DNA of 64,000 nucleotides from Saprospiraceae bacterium (GCA_016715405.1 JADKAE010000019.1:45209-109208), one strand, 5' to 3'; counted from the first letter of the stretch, positions 1-8,782 are shown. A program made the numbers and translations. The notes: generated by a model from the letters alone, not told the origin.

Positions 1-306
1 GTAGTGAAAGTAGTTTCTGACAAAAACGGTTTTGCCCTGTATTTCAGCCGTCACGCGATTCCCTATTTGCGCAATTTCGAACAAAAAGACTGGCTGGCAC
101 AAGGTCTTCATTTCAAGCATATAGGTTTGTATGCTTTTCGCAATAACGTGTTGCGGGAATTGGGAAATCTGCCCCGGGGCAAATACGAGCAGGCCGAATC
201 CCTGGAGCAACTGCGCTGGCTGGAGGCCGGCTACCGGATTTATGTGGGTTTAACCGAGTTGGAAACGATAGGGATTGATACGCCGGAGGATTTGCTGGGA
301 CTGTGA
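1..306 (+). CDS. kdsB: 3-deoxy-manno-octulosonate cytidylyltransferase, C-terminal part
   Basis: This is the last 101 codons of KdsB, the cytosolic enzyme that activates Kdo with CTP to give CMP-Kdo for lipid A inner core synthesis. The visible part holds family signatures: ALYFSR followed by IPYLR near the start, HIGLYAFR in the middle, and AESLEQLRWLEAGYRI then IGIDTPEDL near the stop, which is where full-length KdsB (about 250 residues) carries them. The gene begins before the window, so its start cannot be judged. A KdsC-type phosphatase of the same pathway lies far away at 46861-47373. The stop at 304-306 is followed at once by an octamer repeat. Confidence 0.93.
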   Translation, partial: VVKVVSDKNGFALYFSRHAIPYLRNFEQKDWLAQGLHFKHIGLYAFRNNVLRELGNLPRGKYEQAESLEQLRWLEAGYRIYVGLTELETIGIDTPEDLLGL

Positions 307-313
307 GACTATG

Positions 314-401
314 CGACTGTACGACTGTACGACTATACGACTATACGACTATACGACTATACGACTATACGACTGTACGACTATACGACTGTACGACTGT
401 A
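314..401. repeat. tandem octamer array, 11 copies of CGACTRTA
   Basis: Eleven uninterrupted 8-bp units read CGACTGTA or CGACTATA (order G,G,A,A,A,A,A,G,A,G,G at the variable base), followed by a broken unit. The array fills the gap between the kdsB stop and the cdd stop, which converge. A related string built from GTAAAGTC and CTTAC follows at about 448-482. Similar words (GACTGTAGGACTTTACGAC) recur at 7280-7300 and 15048-15090, so this belongs to a dispersed intergenic family. Eight is not a multiple of three, so it is not coding. Confidence 0.9.
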
Positions 402-478
402 CGATGTAAAATTGGACAAATAAAAATACGTAAAATTCCCCTGATCGTAAAGTCGTAAAGTCTTACAGTCGTAAAGTC

Positions 479-985
479 TTACAAATAGGAGCTATCGAAG
501 GAAAGCGGCAGCAAATCAACCGCGTCGTTGAAGCGGTAGATGGGCCCTGTTTCGCCCTTAATCAGCACCACGATGGGTTGCCCCTGCTTATTAGCCGTCT
601 CGCAGATCACCTGTCGGCAGGCGCCGCAGGGTGCCGCGGGGCGGTTGACCACCTGGTGACTGCTTTTAATCGTAATCGCAATAGCGGTCACCGTTACGCC
701 GGGATACACCGCTGTAGCCGCGCCAAGCGCCACCCTTTCGGCGCAGAGGCACATCGGATAGGCGGCATTCTCCTGATTAGCGCCGGAAATCAACTCCCCA
801 TTTGCCAATAATAAGGCAGCGCCCACGTTAAATTTGGAATAGGGCGCGTAAGATTTAGCGAGCGCCTCGTGGGCTTCCCGCATCAACACACCTTCCTGAC
901 CAGGTAATTCGGCCTCATTTTCAAACACTTGCACTTTCGTGATCAGTTCTACTTCCGCATCGCAAATAAAATTTACATAATACAC
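479..985 (-). CDS. cdd: cytidine deaminase
   Basis: Predicted zinc-dependent cytidine/deoxycytidine deaminase of pyrimidine salvage, 168 residues, cytosolic. The zinc site is complete: CAER near residue 82 supplies one Cys and the proton-shuttle Glu, and PCGACRQ near residue 118 supplies the other two Cys. YAPYSKFNVGAALL near residue 46 and a GANQENAAYP-type loop are the nucleoside-binding signatures. The N-terminus has about 30 residues more than the short tetrameric enzymes, as is common in Bacteroidota. The gene converges with kdsB across the octamer repeat and diverges from the saccharopine dehydrogenase, with 74 bp between the two starts. Confidence 0.95.
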   Translation of the reverse strand: MYYVNFICDAEVELITKVQVFENEAELPGQEGVLMREAHEALAKSYAPYSKFNVGAALLLANGELISGANQENAAYPMCLCAERVALGAATAVYPGVTVTAIAITIKSSHQVVNRPAAPCGACRQVICETANKQGQPIVVLIKGETGPIYRFNDAVDLLPLSFDSSYL

Positions 986-1059
986 CAGTTGTCAAAATTA
1001 AAAGAATACTGGCAAAGCGCTATCTTTCGGCGCGTTCTTATTACAAAAAGCTACCGCAA

Positions 1060-2391
1060 ATGAACAATATCCTCATCATAGGCGCCGGCAGGTCTTCTAC
1101 GGCGCTCATCAACTACGTACTCGAAAAAGCGCGCGACCGCAACTGGACCGTCACCGTCGCCGACGCCGACCCCGATTTGGCCAAGCAAAAAGTCAACGAC
1201 CACCCCAACGGCCGTGCCGCCTGGCTCGACGTGCTGAAAGTCAACGACCGCCGCGACCTCATCAGTCGCCACGATATCGTGGTGTCGCTAATGCCCGCGC
1301 ACCTGCACATCGAAGTCGCGCTCGATTGTATTAAGTTAAAAAAACACCTCATCACGGCCTCGTACGTATCGCAGGAAATGCACAAACTCAGCGACGCCGC
1401 CCGCAGCCACGACCTCATTTTTATGGGAGAAATGGGTCTCGACCCCGGCATCGACCACATGTCGGCGATGCAAAAAATCCACCAGATCAAGCGCCACGGC
1501 GGCCACCTGACGGCTTTTCGCTCTTATACCGGCGGACTCATCGCCCCTGAAAGCGACGACAATCCCTGGCACTACAAATTCACCTGGAACCCGCGAAATG
1601 TGGTTTTGGCCGGACAAGGCACTGCGCAATTCCTCGAAAGCGGCAAATTCAGGTACATCCCCTACAACCGCCTGTTCTCCAAATACTGGGTAGTGGACAT
1701 CCCCGGCATGGGCGACTACGAAGTCTACGCCAACCGCGACTCGCTGCTCTACCGCGACGTATACGGCCTGAGCGGCATACCCAACATCCTGCGCGGCACC
1801 ATTCGGCATACCGGTTTCTGCGATGCCTGGAACGCCCTGCGCAAAATAGGCCTCACCGACAACTCCTTCCCCATCGTTGATTCGGGCGACCTCACCTACC
1901 ACGAGCTCATGGAAGCTTATGCCGGCGGGGGCCCGGGGTCGGTCAAAGACCGCATCGCGCGCCTGCTCGACCAGGAAGTCGACTCCCCCGTCATGGAAAA
2001 GCTGGAATGGCTGGGATTGTTCCGCAAAACCAAGATACACGTAGCCAACGCCACCCCTGCCCTGATCCTCGAAGACCTGCTGCTCAAAAAATGGGCGCTC
2101 AAGCCGAGCGACAAGGATATGATCATCATGCACCACGAATTCGAGTACATCCTGGAAAACCAAACCCGCCTGCTCAAGTCCACGCTGGTCATGAAAGGCG
2201 CCAACGAACACGACACCGCGATGGCCCGCCTGGTAGGCCTGCCCATCGGCATTTTTGTCCGCCTGGTGATGGAAGGAAAAATCAAAGCCACCGGCGTGAA
2301 TATCCCGGTTATGCAGGAGGTGTATGACCCGGTGTTGGAGGAGTTGGCGACGTATGGGGTGGTGTTTAGGGAGGAGGAGACGATTCTTTGA
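1060..2391 (+). CDS. saccharopine dehydrogenase family protein (LYS9-like)
   Basis: A 443-residue NAD(P)-dependent enzyme of the saccharopine dehydrogenase (glutamate-forming) family, which splits saccharopine to glutamate and aminoadipate semialdehyde in lysine breakdown. The Rossmann loop IIGAGRSSTALI opens the protein. The family signatures GEMGLDPGIDHM (about residue 127) and SYTGGLIAPESDDNPWHYKF (about 155) are both present, followed by the long C-terminal substrate domain. The ATG at 1060 is followed directly by the Rossmann strand, so it is a good start. No other lysine-degradation gene is adjacent, so the exact substrate is inferred from the family only. The reading frame is intact. 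Confidence 0.88.
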   Translation: MNNILIIGAGRSSTALINYVLEKARDRNWTVTVADADPDLAKQKVNDHPNGRAAWLDVLKVNDRRDLISRHDIVVSLMPAHLHIEVALDCIKLKKHLITASYVSQEMHKLSDAARSHDLIFMGEMGLDPGIDHMSAMQKIHQIKRHGGHLTAFRSYTGGLIAPESDDNPWHYKFTWNPRNVVLAGQGTAQFLESGKFRYIPYNRLFSKYWVVDIPGMGDYEVYANRDSLLYRDVYGLSGIPNILRGTIRHTGFCDAWNALRKIGLTDNSFPIVDSGDLTYHELMEAYAGGGPGSVKDRIARLLDQEVDSPVMEKLEWLGLFRKTKIHVANATPALILEDLLLKKWALKPSDKDMIIMHHEFEYILENQTRLLKSTLVMKGANEHDTAMARLVGLPIGIFVRLVMEGKIKATGVNIPVMQEVYDPVLEELATYGVVFREEETIL

Positions 2392-2526
2392 TTTCGGATT
2401 TGGGATTTCGGAATGCGGAATTGTGCACCTGAGCTTAGCTATGCCTTTTTTTTCATTTCCTTTTTAATGCCACATGGATACTAGTGCAAGGTGGGGGTCG
2501 CCGGAGGCTTACAGTACTCCGCTCCC

Positions 2527-4032
2527 TCAAATATACCCCATCCTTGCAAAACAATCAAGATACGTAACGTTTTTTTCGGCAGTAGAGCGGCCGCTAGGCT
2601 CACTCCCTCTCTCCCTCCCTCCCTCTCTCCCTCCTATCAATGCGTTCACCGCCGCCCCCGGCTGTATCAACTTCCCCGTTTCCTTCGTATTCCGGGTGTT
2701 TTTGCCGGTGTCGCGCAGGATGCGGTAGGCTTCTTTGGTAGTCAGCGAGGGCTTGAGGCTTTTCATCAGGCCGACAAGGCCGGCTACGTAGGGCGTGGCC
2801 ATCGAAGTGCCGTTGTAGGCTTCGTATTTGCTGCCGGGGATGGTGGAATAGATGTTTACGCCGGGGGCTGCCAGTCCCATGTCGATGTTGTTGACGTAGT
2901 TGGAGAAGACGGCACGGTTGAGTTCGGAGTCGATGGCGCTGACGCATCTTTTTCGTAGGCTTTTTGTCGACTCTGGTTGCTGCGACCGCCCAGCGACAAG
3001 GAGACGGCATCTACCCTATTGTCGGCGGCTTCGATAATGCCGGCGATGATGGTCTGCTGCGTGCCCATGCCGGAGGCGTTGAGGACTTTGATGCTGGAGA
3101 TGCTCACAAAGTTATTGTCGCGCGAGAAGGAGGCCACTCCTACCCCATTGTTGGAGACGGCGCCGGCGATGCCCGCACAGTGAGTGCCGTGGCCTTTGGG
3201 GTCGTTATCGTAGGTGGATTTGACGGAGGTGTAGTTGCCCTTTAAGTCCTCGTGTTGGGCGTCCACGCCGGTATCGAGGATGGCGATACGAGCTTTTTTG
3301 ACGGGTTTGGCTTTGGCTAATTCGGTGTAGAGCTGGTCGACCGACATGGCGTCGAAACCCCAGAGGTGGGTTACGCCGGGGTCGTTGATGCCGAAGCGTT
3401 TGTTGATTTCGGGTAATTGTTTGGCAGGTAGCGGCGTTACATTGATCTGCTCGTTTTCTTCGAGCCATTCTACGCCTTTCAGGCGGTTTATAGCCTTTTT
3501 GATTTTGCCGATTTTGCTTTCCTGGTCTTTCGGCACGTCGATGACGTAGTAGTCGTCGAGGTCGGTGGCGGCGGCATCCAGGGGTTGGAAGGCGCGGCGG
3601 TAGGTGACGCCGTATTTTTCGGCAATCGCGTCGAGCAGGCCGGCATCGGCGCCTTCGCGCAATTCGACGAGCAGTTCAGCCTGGCTGTCGAGGGCGACGT
3701 CACTCACTGCGTTGTCCTGCTGCGTCCAACCCTGGCGGGCCTGGTACCAGGCAAGCGAGGCGATGATAACGGTTATAGCTACAAAAAACCACTGCCGGAA
3801 GCGCACCAGCCATTGGAAACTGAGTCCGGCCGCGCTCAGCAATACGATATCGCACCATGTGGAAAGGCGGAACGAAAAAGCTCTCGGGGCCTATGAGTCC
3901 GTCGAGGAAATACAAGGCAAACGAGGCAAAGAACAGGTTGCGGAATACCGTGTCCCAAGGCTTCTTGTCGCGGTTGTAGAACCACAGGGAAAGCATGAGG
4001 GCGCTGGTGAGGTAGCTCAGGATAGTGATCAT
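2527..4032 (-). pseudogene. S8 (subtilisin) peptidase with N-terminal membrane segment, damaged
   Basis: Three frames in series form one subtilase. From 4032 the first frame encodes a membrane N-terminus (MITILSYLTSALMLSLWFYN, then a second hydrophobic stretch). Around 3850 a one-base shift joins it to a frame with a third hydrophobic segment, a pro-region, the catalytic Asp (ILDTGVD) and the catalytic His (GHGTHCAG). Near 2945-2960 a second break joins a frame with APGVNIYST and the catalytic Ser (GTSMATP). At this second break the usual segment carrying the oxyanion-hole Asn (AAGN type) is absent, so some 25 residues appear deleted as well as shifted. The last 40 residues are read from a polypurine microrepeat and are probably not native. 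The first break could be a base-calling error; the second is harder to explain that way. Called a pseudogene with caution. Confidence 0.75.
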
Positions 4033-4133
4033 AATGGCTGGTTTTTTACAACTATAATAACGCAAATTAGGGGATTTAGGGTTTGGGGTGATCTATTATT
4101 CGTCTAAAATCGTTGTATAAGCGATTAATGTGG

Positions 4134-4229
4134 TTTTTTACCGCAGAGTGAAGGGAGTTAATTCGCAGAGTTACGCAGAGTGGCACTACAATTCTGCGTA
4201 ACTCCTTTAACTCTGCGGTTAATAAAAAA
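4134..4229. repeat. imperfect intergenic inverted repeat of the CCGCAGAGT family
   Basis: A left arm containing ACCGCAGAGTGAAGGGAGTT faces a right arm containing AACTCCTTTAACTCTGCGGT, each flanked by T- or A-rich runs, with CGCAGAGTTACGCAGAGT between them. The same words make a perfect 31-bp palindrome at 6285-6375. It lies between two divergent genes (subtilase and trxB), just upstream of the trxB promoter. It could form a large hairpin; a role is not evident. Confidence 0.8.
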
Positions 4230-4258
4230 CTGTGCCCATATGTAACCCACATTACAGA

Positions 4259-4286
4259 TTGACATTGGAAGGAATCCTTATTTTTG
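4259..4286 (+). promoter_or_regulatory. trxB promoter (TTG-N17-TATTTTTG)
   Basis: TTG at 4259-4261 and TATTTTTG at 4279-4286 are separated by 17 bp, matching the Bacteroidota sigma-A pattern TTG-N17-23-TAnnTTTG. Transcription would start near 4292, leaving a leader of about 16 nt before the trxB ATG at 4308. The transcript could also cover aguA. Confidence 0.7.
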
Positions 4287-4307
4287 CGCCGTTAAAGCAA
4301 AAACATC

Positions 4308-5243
4308 ATGGCAGAACAACTCAAATGTCTCATTATCGGCTCCGGCCCGGCCGGCTATACCGCCGCTATATACGCAGCCCGCGCTAATATGCATCCGGTT
4401 TTATACACCGGCAAAGACCCCGGCGGGCAATTGATTATCACAACCGACGTGGAAAACTACCCGGGTTATCCCGATGGCATACTCGGCCCGGAGATGATGG
4501 AGGATTTCCGCAAGCAGGCGGAGCGCTTCGGCACGGATGTGCGCTATGAACTGATCGAAAAGGTGGATTTCAGCGGTCCAGTACACAAGGCCTGGACGGA
4601 TACCGGCCACGAGCTGCACGCGCATACGGTGATCATCGCTACCGGCGCCAGCGCCAAATGGCTGGGTTTGGAATCCGAGAAGCGCCTCACCAACAAAGGC
4701 GTGTCGGCCTGCGCAGTGTGCGACGGTTTTTTCTTCCGGGGTAAGGAAGTCGCCGTAGTAGGCGGCGGCGATACGGCGGCGGAAGAAGCCTCCTATCTGG
4801 CCAAGTTGTGCCCAAAAGTGCACCTGCTGGTGCGCCGCGACGAGCTTCGCGCTTCCAAGATTATGCAGGAGAGGGTGATAAAAACCCCCAATATCGAAGT
4901 GCACTGGAATACCGAAACAGTGGAAGTCCTGGGCGACGAGGCGGTTACCGGCCTTCGCGTAAAGCAAAATAAAACGGGAGAAGAAAGCATACTGCCCGTA
5001 CAAGGTTTTTTCGTAGCCATCGGCCACAAACCCAATACGGATATTTTCAAAGGCTGGCTGGACATGGACGAAACGGGTTACCTGATCACCAAACCCGGCC
5101 GTACCCTCACCAACATAGAAGGCGTATTTGCCAGCGGCGACGCCCAGGATAACGTATACCGCCAGGCCGGGACCGCTGCCGGCACCGGTTGCATGGCCGC
5201 TCTCGACGCCGAGCGCTACCTGGTGGAAAAAGGCATCGAATAA
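4308..5243 (+). CDS. trxB: thioredoxin-disulfide reductase
   Basis: A 311-residue flavoprotein that passes electrons from NADPH to thioredoxin in the cytosol. Seen in order: the FAD-binding GSGPAGYTAAIYAARA at about residue 11, the GGQL and ENYPG segment, the redox-active CAVC motif at about residue 136, the NADPH-binding VVGGGDTAAEEA at about 151, and the second FAD motif GVFASGDAQD near the end. Length and order are typical of low-molecular-weight TrxB. aguA starts 3 bp after its stop, so the two are probably co-transcribed. A good promoter sits 22 bp upstream. The frame is intact. Confidence 0.97.
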   Translation: MAEQLKCLIIGSGPAGYTAAIYAARANMHPVLYTGKDPGGQLIITTDVENYPGYPDGILGPEMMEDFRKQAERFGTDVRYELIEKVDFSGPVHKAWTDTGHELHAHTVIIATGASAKWLGLESEKRLTNKGVSACAVCDGFFFRGKEVAVVGGGDTAAEEASYLAKLCPKVHLLVRRDELRASKIMQERVIKTPNIEVHWNTETVEVLGDEAVTGLRVKQNKTGEESILPVQGFFVAIGHKPNTDIFKGWLDMDETGYLITKPGRTLTNIEGVFASGDAQDNVYRQAGTAAGTGCMAALDAERYLVEKGIE

Positions 5244-5246
5244 CGC

Positions 5247-6269
5247 ATGGCCCGTCGACGACTGCCTGCCGAGTGGGAGCCGCAGAGCGCGGTGCAATTC
5301 ACTTTTCCCCACGCCGATTCCGATTGGGCGGAGAGCCTGGAGGAGGTTATTCCCTGTTTTGTGGAATGTATCACCCAGGTGAGCCGGTTCGAAAAGGTGG
5401 TCGTCGTTTGTGCTGATGTAGAGGAAGTCAGGGCACTGCTGCCCGATGCCAAAGCGGCAAACCTGCGTCTCGTATCCCTGCCCAGCAACGACACCTGGGC
5501 GCGCGACCACGGCGCCATTACGATTGAAGAAGACGGCAAACCCGTTTTGCTCGATTTTATGTTCAACGGCTGGGGGCTGAAGTTTGCAGCGGATAAAGAC
5601 AATCTGATTACCGCAGGGCTCTCGCAAAAAGGCGTCTTCGGCGATACTCAGCGCCGCATTGCCGGACTGGTATTCGAAGGCGGCGGCATCGAAAGCGACG
5701 GACAGGGCACCCTGCTCACCACCGCCGAATGCCTGTTGTCGCCCAACCGCAACCCACATTTATCGCAAGAAGAAATAGAAGCGCAGCTGTATGATCTGTT
5801 GGGAGTTGAGCGCGTACTGTGGCTGCACCACGGCTACCTGGCAGGCGACGATACCGATTCGCATATCGACACGCTTGCCCGGTTTTGTAGCGCGGATACT
5901 ATCGCGTACGTAAAATGCAGCGATGATCGGGACGAGCATTATGTGGAATTAGCAAAAATGGAATCGGAATTGAGGCAATTGAAGATGGTAGATGGCAAGC
6001 CTTACAAGCTGGTCCCCCTACCCTGGCCCGATGCCTGCTTTGCGGATGACGGCCATCGTTTGCCGGCTACGTATGCTAATTTCTTGATTATCAATGGGGC
6101 TGTATTGGTTCCGACTTACGGGGTGGCGCAGGATGGGGAGGCGTTGAGTGTTTTGCAAGGTTGTTTCCCCGACCGGGAGATTATCGGGATTAATTGCCGG
6201 GCGTTGATTGAGCAGCATGGGTCGTTGCATTGTATTTCGATGCAATTTCCGGAGGGGGTGGTTGTTTAG
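5247..6269 (+). CDS. aguA: agmatine deiminase / peptidylarginine deiminase family
   Basis: A 340-residue guanidino-modifying enzyme, predicted to convert agmatine to N-carbamoylputrescine and ammonia. The family marks are present: LPSNDTWARDHGAI near residue 77, EGGGIESDG near residue 139 for substrate guanidine binding, a His-rich loop (HGYLAGDDTDSHID) at about 193, and the nucleophile Cys in HGSLHC near the C-terminus. The neighbouring aguB-like gene at 6392 would take the product on to putrescine, which supports agmatine over peptidyl arginine as the substrate. It starts 3 bp after trxB and ends before a 31-bp palindrome that separates it from aguB. Confidence 0.92.
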   Translation: MARRRLPAEWEPQSAVQFTFPHADSDWAESLEEVIPCFVECITQVSRFEKVVVVCADVEEVRALLPDAKAANLRLVSLPSNDTWARDHGAITIEEDGKPVLLDFMFNGWGLKFAADKDNLITAGLSQKGVFGDTQRRIAGLVFEGGGIESDGQGTLLTTAECLLSPNRNPHLSQEEIEAQLYDLLGVERVLWLHHGYLAGDDTDSHIDTLARFCSADTIAYVKCSDDRDEHYVELAKMESELRQLKMVDGKPYKLVPLPWPDACFADDGHRLPATYANFLIINGAVLVPTYGVAQDGEALSVLQGCFPDREIIGINCRALIEQHGSLHCISMQFPEGVVV

Positions 6270-6284
6270 GCATGGGTTTTATTT

Positions 6285-6375
6285 ACCGCAGAGTTAAAGG
6301 AGTTAAACGCAGAGTTACGCCGAGTAACTATAAAACTCTGCGACACTCTGCGTTTAACTCCTTTAACTCTGCGGT
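6285..6375. repeat. perfect 31-bp palindrome, CCGCAGAGT family
   Basis: The left arm at 6285-6315 and the right arm at 6345-6375 are exact reverse complements over 31 bases. Each is built from ACCGCAGAGTTAAAGG followed by AGTTAAACGCAGAGT. The 29-bp loop carries another partial copy (TACGCCGAGTAA). It lies between aguA and aguB, 15 bp from each gene. The structure could attenuate transcription between two pathway partners, but its similarity to 4134-4229 suggests a dispersed element. Confidence 0.9.
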
Positions 6376-6391
6376 TTAAAAATAATCAAAG

Positions 6392-7276
6392 ATGCAAAAG
6401 CTGAAAATAGGCATCGTACAACAAAGCTGCATTGACGAGCGCAAGGCCAATGTTGAAAAAAGCATAGCCGGCATTCGGGCGTGCGCTGCGCAGGGCGCCC
6501 AGCTCGTCGTATTGCAGGAGTTGCACACCGGCGTTTAGTTCTGTCAGGCGGAAGATGCCGACCGTTTTGACATGGCGGAATCTATCCCTGGGCCTTCTAC
6601 CGGAGAATTTGGCAAGATAGCCAAGGAACTGGGCATCGTGCTGGTGACCTCGCTATTTGAAAGAAGAGCGCCCGGTATCTACCACAATACCGCGGTCGTA
6701 TTGGAAAAAGACGGAAGCATAGCCGGCAAGTACCGCAAAATGCACATCCCCGACGACCCGGCATACTATGAAAAATTCTATTTCACGCCCGGCGACCTGG
6801 GCTTTACGCCGATAGCTACCTCCATAGGCAAACTAGGCATCCTCGTATGCTGGGATCAGTGGTACCCCGAGGCGGCGCGGCTGATGGCCATGGCCGGCGC
6901 GGAGGTATTGATCTACCCTACCGCCATCGGTTGGGCCTCCAGCGATGAAAAAGCCGAGCAAGACCGGCAGTTTGGAGCCTGGCAGACCATACAGCGGGGC
7001 CACGCGGTGGCCAACGGCTTGCCCGTGGTTTCAGTGAATCGCACCGGCTTTGAATCCGACTGGACAGGCGTCACCGACGGCATAAATTTCTGGGGACAGA
7101 GTTTTGTGGCGGGTCCGCAGGGAGAAATCCTTTTTCAGGCGCCGGCGCATGAAGAGGTGAATACCGTCATTGAAATTGACCTGGCACGCACGGAGAAGGT
7201 GCGGCGTATGTGGCCTTTTTTCCGCGACAGACGGATTGATGAATTCGGGGAGCTGACAAGGAGATTCAGGGATTGA
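6392..7276 (+). CDS. aguB: N-carbamoylputrescine amidase (nitrilase superfamily), internal stop
   Basis: A carbon-nitrogen hydrolase expected to turn N-carbamoylputrescine into putrescine, CO2 and ammonia, completing the agmatine route begun by AguA. From ATG 6392 the protein reads KIGIVQQSC, then VVLQELH with the catalytic Glu. It then meets TAG at 6536-6538, where relatives have Tyr (LYFCQ). The rest is intact and in frame: GPSTGEFGKIAKELG, the catalytic Lys in KYRKMHIPDDP, and the nucleophile Cys in VCWDQWYPEAARLMA. A restart at ATG 6572 would lose the catalytic Glu and give only 234 residues. A single base change explains the stop, so this is either a sequencing error or a recent nonsense mutation. 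Readthrough cannot be excluded. Confidence 0.85.
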
Positions 7277-7296
7277 GGCTGTGCGACTGTAGGACT

Positions 7297-7872
7297 TTAA
7301 GTCCCACACTCCCACCCTCTTAATCTCTGCCCCTGTTCCTCCATCCACAATTTTACCCTGAAGAGTGCCATAATCGACAGGGCGTCGGTGATGCGGCCGT
7401 CGAGGACCATAGCGAGGGCTTCTGAGAATTTCACCTTTTTTACCGTAATATCTTCCGTGTCTTCGGGCGCAGACTCGCCGAAGCTGAGATCTTGGGCGAG
7501 GAAAACCGTGCCGGCTTCGTCGGTGACGGAATTCGAGGCATGAAAGTCGAGTAGTTTTGTCCATTTCCGGGCGGAAATTCCCGTTTCTTCCAGCAATTCT
7601 CGTTTAGCGGTGTCTAGCGGGGAGGTGCCCAGGGGGCAGCCGCCTTCGGGGATTTCCCCAGCTGTATTGGTCGAGGGTGTAGCGGTATTGGCCTACGAGC
7701 CAGGTATACCCTTCCTCGTCGAGGGCACCACGCCGATAGCCAGGTTGTGGAAATGCACGACGCCGTATATACCGGGATTGCCGGCGGGGTTTATCACTTG
7801 GCGATGTGTGACGTGTATCCAGGGATTGCGATATACTTCCTGATTGTCAATTGTTTGCCAGGGATTTGTCAT
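7297..7872 (-). CDS. NUDIX hydrolase (ADP-ribose pyrophosphatase type), two frame breaks
   Basis: The ATG at 7870-7872 starts MTNPWQTIDNQEVYRNPWIH, typical of short ADP-ribose-type NUDIX enzymes of Bacteroidota. The frame breaks at the G/C run near 7723-7725 (one base missing) and returns at the four-C run at 7656-7659 (one base extra). The repaired protein has about 191 residues, with PEGGCPLGTSPLDTAKREL leading into LEETGI as its NUDIX box. The product is expected to hydrolyse a nucleoside diphosphate linked to another group. The two compensating homopolymer indels point to base-calling errors rather than decay. It converges with aguB over a short microrepeat. Confidence 0.82.
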
Positions 7873-7920
7873 GTTGTCGGTTGTCGGTTATCGGTTGTCA
7901 GTTTCTGTTAGGGCGACAAC

Positions 7921-8691
7921 TCACAAATACCCTTTTATTGCGTAAGCCACACAACCCACCCATTCTTTAATCAGCAATTCCCAGCGGTAAAAGCACAGTT
8001 TTTCCGGAAACAGCCAAAATTCGGGTTCGAGGCGGTCGTTTTCGCTGATAAAATCGACAGGATAGGCGTCGGGCTTGATGCCCACTTTATCAAAACAACC
8101 TTTCGCCCTTTGCATATTCCAGGCGGAAGTAATGAGCAGGCAGGAAGCGCCGGGGTATTCGGCGTCGAGTATTTTTTTTGAAAAAAGGGCGGTCTCCCAG
8201 GTATTGCGGGAAGCGGGTTCAATAATAATATCGGCGGGAGGTATTCCCAGTTGCAAAAGGAAAGCTTTCACCTCTTCCGCTTCGGAGTAGGCTTGATTGT
8301 ACAAGTTGCCCGACCCGCCGCTGAGCATGATCTTTTTGATTTTTCCCCTGCGGTATAATTCCAGCGCATTGACAAAGCGGTTGCCCCTTTCGCTCAGATT
8401 GTGCAAGCCGTGGCTTTCAGAAAGGCTGGAATTGGAATATCCGCCGAGTAAAATGCCAATATCGTAGGGTTGAGAAATAGATTCTACCTGTATACCGTTG
8501 GGTTCCCACCACTTATACACCTGGTTGCAGATAAAATGATTGCTAAAAAAGAAAAACAGTCCCACTGCCTTATACAGACTACGCCGTCGCCATTTTTCAT
8601 TTTTAATAAAAACAGCCCCCAGCAAAGCAATAGCTATCCAGGTAATCGGCTTAATAAGAAAAACGAGCACCTTTGACAGGATAAAAAACAT
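7921..8691 (-). CDS. YdcF/SanA-type DUF218 membrane protein
   Basis: A 256-residue protein with two N-terminal hydrophobic segments (about residues 4-26 and 40-50), then a DUF218 domain. Domain marks are DIGILLGG at about 77, RFVNALELYRRGKIKKIMLSG around 105-125, and SRNTWETALFSKKIL near 160. DUF218 proteins are inner-membrane proteins with a Rossmann-like domain. Members such as SanA and ElyC affect envelope integrity, but the biochemical role is unsettled. Immediately upstream are short TTGTAGG-type microrepeats (8703-8735), so it is probably transcribed apart from the rhomboid gene. Confidence 0.8.
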   Translation of the reverse strand: MFFILSKVLVFLIKPITWIAIALLGAVFIKNEKWRRRSLYKAVGLFFFFSNHFICNQVYKWWEPNGIQVESISQPYDIGILLGGYSNSSLSESHGLHNLSERGNRFVNALELYRRGKIKKIMLSGGSGNLYNQAYSEAEEVKAFLLQLGIPPADIIIEPASRNTWETALFSKKILDAEYPGASCLLITSAWNMQRAKGCFDKVGIKPDAYPVDFISENDRLEPEFWLFPEKLCFYRWELLIKEWVGCVAYAIKGYL

Positions 8692-8782
8692 GATAATACC
8701 TGTTTAGGTTGTAGGTTGTAAGTTGTAGGTTCCAAACGGGATAAACCCTCATAAACCTTCATAAACGATAGACATTATTGAT

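Noticed and set aside
314..401. Octamer array as CRISPR or as a coding repeat
   Set aside because: Units are 8 bp with no spacers, and the length is not a multiple of three.
1336..2211. A 291-codon minus-strand frame inside the saccharopine dehydrogenase gene
   Set aside because: It is antisense to a well-supported enzyme and shows only shadow composition.
2585..2592. GCGGCCGC site beside polypyrimidine DNA as a sign of vector or linker
   Set aside because: An 8-bp rare-cutter site alone is not evidence; flanking sequence matches the genome's own microrepeats.
4401..5759. A 452-codon open frame on the minus strand across trxB and aguA
   Set aside because: Both plus-strand genes are clearly real with catalytic motifs; the minus frame has no recognisable domain and is a codon-bias shadow.
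6536..6538. TAG in aguB as pyrrolysine or another recoded amino acid
   Set aside because: No pyl genes are seen, the position is normally Tyr, and other genes use TAG as a stop (for example 58088).
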